Shown: piece by piece, positions 7,176 to 13,116 of the stretch
Numbering within the stretch: position 1 is the first letter of the stretch
How the letters are laid out: every line of letters begins with the position of its first letter
NCBI GenBank assembly: GCA_964533785.1
Contig: CAZHNG010000191.1
Coordinates: 1-13,116 of the forward strand
Length of the DNA: 13,116 bases
Direction of reading: 5' to 3'
Source of the DNA: JANQRV01 sp964533785
Lineage (GTDB): Bacteria; Bacteroidota; Bacteroidia; Chitinophagales; Saprospiraceae
Translations under genes and position numbers: made by a program
Notes under the pieces: generated by a model
What the model saw: only the letters and a program-made list of their open reading frames with translations
What the model was told of the DNA's origin: nothing
The model's database searches: none

Positions 7176-8663
7176 ATGATAAAAACTAAGGATAAAATTG
7201 ATACACTCGGTGCTTTAAAAGCTAGTGGTTACCAAAGTAGAACGATAAAAGAGGAATTAAGATCCAACCTGATCAAGAAATTAAAACAAAAGGAAAAAGT
7301 ATTCGAAGGTATCATTGGATTTGATGACACGGTATTACCGGACATTGAAAGGGCTGTATTATCTCAGCACAATATTCTTTTACTGGGCTTGCGAGGCCAG
7401 GCCAAAACGAAAATAGCAAGATTACTGATCAATCTTTTGGATGAATATATGCCCATCGTAGCGGGCAGTGAGCTGAATGATGATCCATTGAACCCAATAT
7501 CCCGTTTTGCCAAAGAGCTCATTAAGGAACACGGTGAAAATACCCCCATCGAATGGGTACACCGTAGTGAGCGGTACGTGGAAAAGCTGGCAACACCTGA
7601 TGTAAGTGTTGCCGATTTGGTGGGAGACGTTGACCCGATCAAAGCAGCTACCTTGAAGTTACCTTATTCCGATGAAAGGGTTATCCACTATGGCTTGATC
7701 CCGCGTGCACACCGCAGTATTTTCGTGATCAACGAACTTCCGGATCTACAGCCACGTATCCAGGTATCCTTATTTAACATCTTGCAAGAGGGAGATATCC
7801 AAATTCGTGGTTTTAAATTGAGAATGCCCTTGGAGCTTCAATTTGTTTTTACCGCCAATCCCGAAGACTACACCAACCGGGGAAGTATTATCACTCCCTT
7901 GAAAGACCGGATTGAAAGCCAGGTATTGACCCACTACCCAAAAAATGTTGATATCGCACGGCGCATCACTATACAGGAAGCCCGGTTATCTAAAGAACAG
8001 CAGGAAAATATCATCATTCCGGATCTGTTGCAGAACCTGCTTGAACAAATTGCCTTTGAAGCGAGAGAAAGCGAATTTATTGATGAAAAAAGCGGAGTTT
8101 CCGCCCGACTCACGATCTCTGCCCTGGAAAATCTGGCAAGTACCGCCGAAAGACGCCTACTCATTAATGGCGAAAATAAAACCCAGGTTCGGATTACCGA
8201 TTTTTGGGGTATCGTGCCTGCTATTACCGGTAAAGTTGAACTGGTTTACGAAGGTGAACAAGAAGGTTCATATAGCGTAGCCATGGCTTTGATCGGTCGT
8301 GCCATTAAAAAGGCTTTTCTGGCGCATTTCCCCAATCCGGACAAATTGAAGAAGGGAGTAGAAAGAGATCCTTTTGGAACCATCAGAGCATGGTTTTCAG
8401 GAGGAAATGCCAGCGACCTGATCCTGGATGCTCCTGATCAGCAGTTCCACAAAGCCCTCGAAAAGGTAGCCGGCCTCAAGAAATTGGTCAACAGAACCTT
8501 ACCCAACCTGAAAGAAAACGAAGTTTATACCTATATGGAATTGGTACTACACGGACTGGCGGAATTCAACGTGATCAACAAAGACATTCTCGAGAACAGT
8601 TTGTCTTTTAAAGACATCCTCGCAGATATGCTGGATGATGACACTTTTGATGATTTTAATTAG
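7176..8663 (+). CDS. MoxR/magnesium-chelatase-I-like AAA+ ATPase
   Basis: Cytoplasmic AAA+ ATPase of 495 aa. Walker A is GLRGQAKT (71-78). The Walker B region is SIFVINELPDL (181-191), with Asn before the catalytic Glu (E187) where most relatives have Asp. Sensor 1 is FTANPED (225-231), the arginine-finger block is PLKDRIESQV (241-250), and sensor 2 lies in GVSARLT (R311). The order and the ELPDLQPRIQ segment match the ChlI/MoxR clade of the helix-2-insert AAA+ proteins, and Bacteroidota homologues are often named magnesium chelatase. There is no sign of chlorophyll or cobalamin synthesis here. Such ATPases usually work as chaperones with a VWA-domain partner that delivers the client; none is encoded in this window. 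The C-terminal about 120 residues are helical and end in an acidic tail (DDDTFDDFN). Confidence 0.88.
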   Translation: MIKTKDKIDTLGALKASGYQSRTIKEELRSNLIKKLKQKEKVFEGIIGFDDTVLPDIERAVLSQHNILLLGLRGQAKTKIARLLINLLDEYMPIVAGSELNDDPLNPISRFAKELIKEHGENTPIEWVHRSERYVEKLATPDVSVADLVGDVDPIKAATLKLPYSDERVIHYGLIPRAHRSIFVINELPDLQPRIQVSLFNILQEGDIQIRGFKLRMPLELQFVFTANPEDYTNRGSIITPLKDRIESQVLTHYPKNVDIARRITIQEARLSKEQQENIIIPDLLQNLLEQIAFEARESEFIDEKSGVSARLTISALENLASTAERRLLINGENKTQVRITDFWGIVPAITGKVELVYEGEQEGSYSVAMALIGRAIKKAFLAHFPNPDKLKKGVERDPFGTIRAWFSGGNASDLILDAPDQQFHKALEKVAGLKKLVNRTLPNLKENEVYTYMELVLHGLAEFNVINKDILENSLSFKDILADMLDDDTFDDFN

Positions 8664-8665
8664 TA

Positions 8666-8673
8666 TATTTTTG
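8666..8673 (+). promoter_or_regulatory. Possible Bacteroidota -7 box (TATTTTTG)
   Basis: TATTTTTG fits the Bacteroidota primary-sigma -7 consensus TAnnTTTG. A TTTTG at 8645-8649 could serve as the -33 element, but the spacing is shorter than usual. It lies just after the ATPase stop and upstream of the mobile element, so it could drive the YciO-like gene through the element. This is motif matching only, in AT-rich DNA where chance hits are common. Confidence 0.2.
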
Positions 8674-8707
8674 TGTTTTAGCTTATATTGTATGGTTAGA
8701 TAAAGTT

Positions 8708-8861
8708 TGGACTTTTGACGCTAGACACTAGACGCTAGATTTTAGACAACAAAACGCTGATATTCGATGGATATCAATTTTTTAGAATAAATAAGTTTCC
8801 CTTGATTGTCATTTAGTTATATTTTTTGGTCTAACTTCTAGAGTCTAGCGTCAAAAGTCTA
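8708..8861 (+). mobile_element. Complete 154-bp MITE-like element with terminal inverted repeats and 9-bp target duplication
   Basis: The ends 8708-8732 and 8837-8861 are inverted repeats matching at 23 of 25 positions, including a perfect 17-bp core GACTTTTGACGCTAGAC. The direct repeat GATAAAGTT flanks the element at 8699-8707 and 8862-8870. Two further shared bases (TA) leave the exact boundary ambiguous by about 2 bp at each side. The left end also carries GACGCTAGA twice, at 8717 and 8731. The interior is non-coding and has no transposase, so mobility would need an enzyme supplied in trans. Two near-identical partial copies at the window edges show that it is dispersed. It sits 23 bp upstream of the YciO-like start codon. 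The TIR and target-duplication pattern fits miniature inverted-repeat transposable elements; the parent transposon family is not identifiable from this window. Confidence 0.8.
8758..8776. repeat. Small hairpin inside the mobile element
   Basis: TGATAT (8758-8763) and ATATCA (8771-8776) form a perfect 6-bp stem with a 7-base loop. The same stem is present in the copy at the window end (13089-13107), where the only change falls in the loop (G to A). The paired bases are thus unchanged, though two copies are too few to show selection. Confidence 0.5.
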
Positions 8862-8884
8862 GATAAAGTTAAAACACAAAAAAT

Positions 8885-9499
8885 ATGTTACTAAAAATAC
8901 ATCCTGAGAATCCGGAGGGCCGCAAGATCGATCAGGTAGTCGAATGTCTGGAGAATGGAGGAATTATTATTTATCCCACAGATACCGTTTATGGTCTGGG
9001 CTGTGATATATTTAATCCCAAAGCAGTCGATCGCATTTGTAAACTACGGAAACTAGATCCCAAAAAGGCCATGTTATCTTTTATCTGTACGGACATCAGT
9101 CAAATTGCTCAGTTCACCCAACCTATCGATAATACTATTTTTAAAATTCTTAAACGGAATTTACCAGGACCATTTACTTTTGTATTAAATTCTAACAATA
9201 AAGTTCCTAAACTATTCAAAAATAAAAAGCGAACCATCGGAGTGAGGGTTCCCGATCATAAAGTTCCACTGGCTATTACCCAACAGCTCGGCCGTCCTAT
9301 TTTAACTACTTCCTTAAAATCTGACGACGAAATCCTCGAATACTTTACTAATCCTGTTGATTTTTTCGAAGATTTCAATAAATTAGTTGATATTATCATT
9401 GATTCTGGTCCTGGTAGGAATGTACCGTCTACGGTTGTAGATTGTACGACGGAAAAACCAGAGCTGATTCGCAAGGGTGTCGGTGTATTAGTCGTATAA
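8885..9499 (+). CDS. YrdC/Sua5-family protein, YciO-like (putative threonylcarbamoyl-AMP synthase)
   Basis: A 204-aa single-domain protein of the YrdC/Sua5/YciO superfamily, whose core members make threonylcarbamoyl-AMP for the t6A modification of ANN-decoding tRNAs. The nucleotide-binding signature PTDTVYGLG is at 31-39, KLRKLDPKKAM at 53-63, NLPGPFTFVL at 92-101, TIGVRVPDH at 117-125 and PSTVVDCT at 181-188. The N-terminus (IHPENP) and the replacement of the usual KxRP...KPL and SAN motifs by KLRKL...KAML and TTSLKS put it with YciO rather than classical TsaC/Sua5. The C-terminal Sua5 domain is absent. Whether it makes t6A precursor in this organism is uncertain; a separate canonical enzyme could exist elsewhere. 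The leader is largely the mobile element, which ends 23 bp before the ATG. Confidence 0.88.
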   Translation: MLLKIHPENPEGRKIDQVVECLENGGIIIYPTDTVYGLGCDIFNPKAVDRICKLRKLDPKKAMLSFICTDISQIAQFTQPIDNTIFKILKRNLPGPFTFVLNSNNKVPKLFKNKKRTIGVRVPDHKVPLAITQQLGRPILTTSLKSDDEILEYFTNPVDFFEDFNKLVDIIIDSGPGRNVPSTVVDCTTEKPELIRKGVGVLVV

Positions 9500-9606
9500 C
9501 CTATTACTGCTCTCATTAGCTCCCCTCCCCATTGAGCGGTTGCTTCCGGCACTGAAACGCAGTACGACTTCACCCCAGAATAAAAACCAATAAACCTGAG
9601 AAAACT

Positions 9607-10464
9607 ATGGGAAGACTGATTGTTGTTACAAGTTTATTTGTATTCCAATTTTGGATCGCTAAAGGAATGACTGGTGATAGTATCAACTATCTGAATCGGT
9701 ACGATACTGTTTTTTTAACGGCTAATGCTTTTGGAGAAAAAATCTTTGTTCATAAAATAGCGCCAAAGCAAACGCTTTATTCGCTGGCGAAGTTTTACGG
9801 TTTGTCAACAGAAGAACTATACTTTTACAATCCTGGATTGAAGAACAAGAACATTGCAGTAGATACACCCGTTAGTATACCCATTCCCAATAGCGCCATC
9901 CAGAGATATAAAGGCCCCGATTTTGTTGTTTGGAAATACATTCCGGTTTACTATGTTGTAAAAAAAGGAGATACCATGTACCGGATCGCCAAAAACTATT
10001 TCAGAATGCCCATTGAAGATCTTATGGAACGCAATGATCTGATAGACATGACGATGAAGGTGGGACAAATCTTGCACGTGGGCTGGATGAAACTGGGCGG
10101 CATCCCCAAGGAATACCGCAGAGTAGCCGGTGGACCGCTTTCCGCCCGCAATAAGGCCATGCGCCTTTTGTATATGAAACAAAGCCAGTACAAACGAGAA
10201 TACAACCAAAAGGGAGCTGCCGCCTGGAAGAACAATGCTAAAAAAGATACTGACTTTTATGCATTGCATGCCAGTGCTCCGATCAATTCCGTTATTTCCG
10301 TCACAAACCCTATGACCAGGAGAATTGTTTATGCAAAAGTGGTGGGAAGAATTCCGGTCACGACCTACGACGATAACGTCAAAGTAGTACTGTCTCCTTT
10401 GGCCGCCAAATTTCTTGGTGCCAAAGATCCGAAGTTTTTTGTGCGGATTAAGTATTTAAAGTAA
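9607..10464 (+). CDS. LysM-repeat protein with C-terminal RlpA-like double-psi beta-barrel domain
   Basis: Envelope protein of 285 aa with a hydrophobic N-terminus (about 3-20) that probably acts as a signal peptide, though the cleavage site is unclear. Two LysM peptidoglycan-binding repeats follow, at about 47-94 (KIAPKQTLYSLAKFYGLS) and 114-158 (VYYVVKKGDTMYRIAKNYF). A lysine-rich linker at about 180-215 precedes a C-terminal segment at 217-283 (HASAPINSVISVTNPMTRR, LSPLAAKFLG) with the pattern of RlpA/DPBB domains. The aspartates of active RlpA lytic transglycosylases (the NDRGP and IDLS blocks) are not preserved: here the matching regions read KVVGRIP and VVLSPLA. A binding or structural role at the cell wall is therefore more likely than cleavage. 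The gene begins 107 bp after the YciO-like gene, same strand; co-transcription is possible but not evident. Confidence 0.85.
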   Translation: MGRLIVVTSLFVFQFWIAKGMTGDSINYLNRYDTVFLTANAFGEKIFVHKIAPKQTLYSLAKFYGLSTEELYFYNPGLKNKNIAVDTPVSIPIPNSAIQRYKGPDFVVWKYIPVYYVVKKGDTMYRIAKNYFRMPIEDLMERNDLIDMTMKVGQILHVGWMKLGGIPKEYRRVAGGPLSARNKAMRLLYMKQSQYKREYNQKGAAAWKNNAKKDTDFYALHASAPINSVISVTNPMTRRIVYAKVVGRIPVTTYDDNVKVVLSPLAAKFLGAKDPKFFVRIKYLK

Positions 10465-10486
10465 ATGGAAAACCCTTCAATAATCC

Positions 10487-10494
10487 TATCTTTG
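10487..10494 (+). promoter_or_regulatory. Possible Bacteroidota -7 box (TATCTTTG)
   Basis: TATCTTTG matches the TAnnTTTG consensus exactly and lies in the 209-bp gap before the cystathionine beta-synthase gene. It would give a leader of roughly 180 nt. No good -33 TTG is visible at the expected distance, so this is only a candidate. Confidence 0.3.
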
Positions 10495-10609
10495 GGCAGT
10501 GGTAATATTTAGAAATTTCCCTTAAAAATGTATTCGATCTATATCTTGCCGGCAATCCATAATATTTAGTAAACGTTATCGTCGTATCACCTCAACAAAT
10601 TGAATACAA

Positions 10610-10644
10610 AACACCCAACTCACAACGCGTAACCCGCAACACTT
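10610..10644 (+). repeat. Heptad-spaced AAC repeat
   Basis: AAC recurs at 10610, 10617, 10624, 10631 and 10638, exactly 7 bp apart, with units such as AACTCAC, AACGCGT, AACCCGC and AACACTT. The block ends 29 bp before the cystathionine beta-synthase start. Its function is unknown; the regular spacing could be a degenerate tandem repeat or chance. Confidence 0.45.
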
Positions 10645-10673
10645 TTGACCAACCAAAAATAAAACACCTGACA

Positions 10674-12032
10674 ATGCAATACCATAAAAATATATTGGCA
10701 ACGATCGGAAACACACCGCTCGTCCAACTACATAAAGTAGTAGATACCGTACCCGCTACTGTACTGATGAAAGTGGAAACATTCAACCCAGGGCATTCCA
10801 TAAAAGACCGGATGGCACTGAAAATGTTAGAAGATGCCGAAAAAAGCGGTGCAATTCAACCCGGCGGTACTATTATCGAATGTACATCTGGAAATACTGG
10901 AATGGGCCTGGCGATCGCCGCCGCCGTAAAAGGCTACAAATGCATTTTTACGACCACCGATAAACAGTCAAAAGAAAAGATTGATCTACTGAAAGCCGTA
11001 GGAGCGGAAGTCATCGTCTGCCCTACCAATGTAGCGGCGGATGACCCCAAATCTTATTATTCCGTTGCCAACCGCTTAAGTCAGGAAATCCCCAATTCAT
11101 TCTGGTGCAATCAATATGACAATCTCTCCAACCGGCTAGCCCATTACGAAAGTACCGGCCCTGAAATCTGGCAACAGACTGACGGAAAAATTACCCACCT
11201 GGTGGTAGGAGTGGGAACGGGCGGTACTATTTCTGGTACCGGTCGCTATCTCAAAGAAAAAAAACCGGCAGTACAAATTTGGGGAATTGACACTTATGGT
11301 TCCGCCCTTAAAAAATACCACGAAACGGGTGAATTCGACGAACGGGAAATATACCCCTATATTACCGAAGGAATTGGAGAAGATATCATCCCTAAAAATA
11401 TAGATTTCAATATCATTGATCATTTTGAAAAAGTAACGGATAAAGACGGAGCAATAATGGCCCGCCGCCTGGCACGTGAGGAAGGTATTCTATTAGGCTA
11501 TTCTGCCGGATCTGCTATCGCCGGCCTTTTACAATTAAGACACCGGTTGACTAAAGAAGATATCGTCGTTGTCGTTATTCACGACCATGGCAGCCGGTAT
11601 ATCGGAAAAATTTATAATGATGACTGGATGCGGGAACGTGGATTTCTCGACAGAGCACTCAAAGTAAAAGATGTCATTGCCTTGAAGACCGATCATGCTT
11701 TTTACACGATCAATGCAGAGGCAACGGTGCGACATGCTTTGAAATTAATGAAACAAAAGGAAATTTCACAGCTCCCTGTCTTAAAGAAGGACAACATTAT
11801 TGGTTCGATCACGGAAAATATCATCCTCGGACATATTCTGGATAACCCTACGGGCAACCACGAAATGCTGGTAGAATCGATCATGAATCCTCCTTTCCCC
11901 GAAGTAAATGAAGATCTGCCCATTAAACAACTGAGGTTTTTCCTGGATAAAAAAATACAGGCCGTTGTTGCCAAAGACAAAGCGGGTAAACTCCATATCA
12001 TAACTCAGTACGACATCATTCAAGTACTCTAA
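10674..12032 (+). CDS. cbs: Cystathionine beta-synthase with C-terminal CBS-domain pair
   Basis: PLP enzyme of 452 aa that condenses serine (or a related substrate) with homocysteine to cystathionine in transsulfuration; cysteine-synthase-like activity is the main alternative. The PLP lysine is K44 in NPGHSIKDR, the substrate loop TSGNTG is at 71-76, the phosphate-binding loop GTGGT at 181-185, and SAGS at 277-280 contacts the pyridine ring. The ESTGPEIWQQTDGK and EGIGEDIIP blocks favour cystathionine beta-synthase over CysK. The protein starts directly at the catalytic domain, with no heme-binding extension as in the human enzyme. Residues about 332-390 and 397-452 form two CBS motifs (a Bateman module), which in other enzymes sense adenosyl ligands such as S-adenosylmethionine. 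No cystathionine gamma-lyase gene is adjacent. prmA follows after 24 nt. Confidence 0.92.
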   Translation: MQYHKNILATIGNTPLVQLHKVVDTVPATVLMKVETFNPGHSIKDRMALKMLEDAEKSGAIQPGGTIIECTSGNTGMGLAIAAAVKGYKCIFTTTDKQSKEKIDLLKAVGAEVIVCPTNVAADDPKSYYSVANRLSQEIPNSFWCNQYDNLSNRLAHYESTGPEIWQQTDGKITHLVVGVGTGGTISGTGRYLKEKKPAVQIWGIDTYGSALKKYHETGEFDEREIYPYITEGIGEDIIPKNIDFNIIDHFEKVTDKDGAIMARRLAREEGILLGYSAGSAIAGLLQLRHRLTKEDIVVVVIHDHGSRYIGKIYNDDWMRERGFLDRALKVKDVIALKTDHAFYTINAEATVRHALKLMKQKEISQLPVLKKDNIIGSITENIILGHILDNPTGNHEMLVESIMNPPFPEVNEDLPIKQLRFFLDKKIQAVVAKDKAGKLHIITQYDIIQVL

Positions 12033-12056
12033 ACTAACAACACCATTAGAAATTTT

Positions 12057-12890
12057 ATGGATTACAATAAATATACTTTGACCGTTAACCCCAAAGAACA
12101 GGAATGGATTATCGGTCACCTTGGAGTACTACCTTTTGAAGCTTTCGAAGAAAGAACGGGAGAAATAGATGCCTATCTTTCATCTGCTGAAAACCATGTT
12201 CTGATTGACAAGGCCTTGAAAGATTTACAAAGCAGGTATCAATTTGACATTCATCGGGAGGTGGTGAAAAACCAGAACTGGAATGCTTTGTGGGAGTCCA
12301 ATTTCCACCCCATACACATTGGTAACTTTTGTTGTGTCCGGGCTCCCTTCCATCCACCAGATACTTCTGTACGATATGAAATACTGATCGAACCTAAAAT
12401 GGCATTTGGTACGGGGCATCACGAAACGACGTACATGATGATCCAATTGATGGAAAATTTGAAATACAAAGAAAAAATAGTGCTCGACTATGGCTGTGGT
12501 ACGGGCATTCTAGGTATTCTGTCCAGCCTGATGGGGGCTTTATCCGTTGATGCTGTCGATATTGATGAATGGGCAGTTGAAAACAGCCTGGAAAATGCCG
12601 AGCGGAATAACTGCACGAACCTACACATTGAAAAAGGTACTATCGACTTGGTAGCGGGTCGATCCTATGATATCATCCTTGCTAATATTAACCGGAATGT
12701 AATCCTACAGACGCTTTCAATTATGGCTTCATTATTGAAAACTGGCGGGCAATTGCTAATATCAGGTTTTCTAAACTCAGACCGAACGCAAATTGTTGGC
12801 GAAGCAGAAAAAACGGGACTCCAAATCACTAATATGCTCACCAAAGGAGAATGGTGCGCTATGATCTTGGCACACCAACATTCAAACTAA
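12057..12890 (+). CDS. prmA: Ribosomal protein L11 methyltransferase
   Basis: Cytoplasmic S-adenosylmethionine-dependent enzyme that trimethylates ribosomal protein L11. The 277-aa length fits the family. The N-terminal about 100 residues form the small L11-recognition domain. The catalytic part shows the PrmA hallmark FGTGHHETT (117-125), SAM motif I VLDYGCGTGIL (142-152), the acidic end of strand 2 in VDIDEWAVENS (167-177), and the ANINRN motif (209-214) at the active site. It begins 24 nt after the cystathionine beta-synthase stop and is probably on the same mRNA. The only evident link between the two is S-adenosylmethionine metabolism, and this may be coincidental. Confidence 0.93.
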   Translation: MDYNKYTLTVNPKEQEWIIGHLGVLPFEAFEERTGEIDAYLSSAENHVLIDKALKDLQSRYQFDIHREVVKNQNWNALWESNFHPIHIGNFCCVRAPFHPPDTSVRYEILIEPKMAFGTGHHETTYMMIQLMENLKYKEKIVLDYGCGTGILGILSSLMGALSVDAVDIDEWAVENSLENAERNNCTNLHIEKGTIDLVAGRSYDIILANINRNVILQTLSIMASLLKTGGQLLISGFLNSDRTQIVGEAEKTGLQITNMLTKGEWCAMILAHQHSN

Positions 12891-13037
12891 TTGACTTGTT
12901 ATAGATAAAAGAGCGGATACCCGATGTCAGAATGTGTGGAATTGATTTTAAAGGTTCTGGACGCAAGCATCAGGATTCTCTTACCAACAATACCAAACAT
13001 TCCAGCACTTTAAATTTGACGTCTCACTTATTTTCTA
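12891..13037. other. Intergenic stretch with no recognised gene
   Basis: This 147-bp spacer between prmA and the last mobile-element copy has only a 29-codon ORF (12924-13013) with no supporting features. A TAAATTTG at 13011-13018 fits the Bacteroidota -7 consensus but has no gene within the window to serve. Confidence 0.4.
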
Positions 13038-13116
13038 TTGGACTTTTGACGCTAGACACTTGACGCTAGATTTTAGACAACAAAACGCTGATATTCAATG
13101 GATATCAATTTTTCAG
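13038..13116 (+). mobile_element. Left half of a further copy of the MITE-like element (cut by window end)
   Basis: These 79 bases match 8707-8785 of the complete element at 76 positions without gaps. They include the left terminal inverted repeat, the doubled GACGCTAGA and the interior hairpin. The upstream flank is unrelated to that of the complete copy apart from a single T, which supports the boundary inferred there. The right half lies beyond the window. It has the same orientation as the copies at 1-53 and 8708-8861. Confidence 0.8.

Noticed and set aside
12924..13013. 29-codon ORF after prmA
   Set aside because: Very short, with no ribosome-binding context, no recognisable motif and no sign that it is conserved.
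1..13116. CRISPR array, tRNA/rRNA genes, toxin-antitoxin pair, phage or defence genes
   Set aside because: No regularly spaced direct repeats with unique spacers, no tRNA-like cloverleaf that I could see, and every long convincing frame belongs to a metabolic, envelope or housekeeping family.

Overview
The window looks like chromosomal DNA from a member of the Bacteroidota. Two things support this: the gene content (a secreted M14 carboxypeptidase, a Bacteroidota-type MoxR-like ATPase, a LysM/RlpA-fold protein) and A-rich gene starts without clear Shine-Dalgarno sites. The intergenic style suggests Saprospiria/Lewinella-like bacteria, but that placement is an inference. There are eight convincing protein genes, all intact, and no RNA genes, CRISPR array or transposase.

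Layout. (1) 269-3361, plus strand: an IlvD/Edd-family sugar-acid dehydratase followed after 27 nt by a GntP-family permease with a GTG start, a compact uptake-and-dehydration unit for an aldonic acid. (2) 3476-7088, minus strand: an exported 868-aa zinc carboxypeptidase with a C-terminal amidotransferase-like domain, then a 247-bp spacer holding an inverted ATAACC array, then a small lipoprotein of unknown function. (3) 7176-8663, plus: a MoxR/ChlI-type AAA+ ATPase, divergent from the lipoprotein and without an adjacent VWA partner. (4) 8885-10464, plus: a YciO-type member of the YrdC/Sua5 family and a LysM-RlpA-fold envelope protein. (5) 10674-12890, plus: cystathionine beta-synthase with C-terminal CBS domains, then prmA 24 nt downstream, probably one transcript.

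The most unusual content is intergenic. A complete 154-bp non-coding element at 8708-8861 has 25-bp terminal inverted repeats (23/25 matching) and is flanked by a 9-bp direct repeat GATAAAGTT, the signature of a transposed miniature element (MITE). The right end of a second copy opens the window (1-53, 49/53 identical) and the left end of a third closes it (13038-13116, 76/79 identical). A diverged copy in the opposite orientation probably lies at about 98-241, and a short fragment overlaps the lipoprotein stop codon. Two of these copies end only 23-27 bp before a start codon. The coding genes are otherwise ordinary housekeeping or catabolic genes; I see no sign of a new defence or biosynthetic system.
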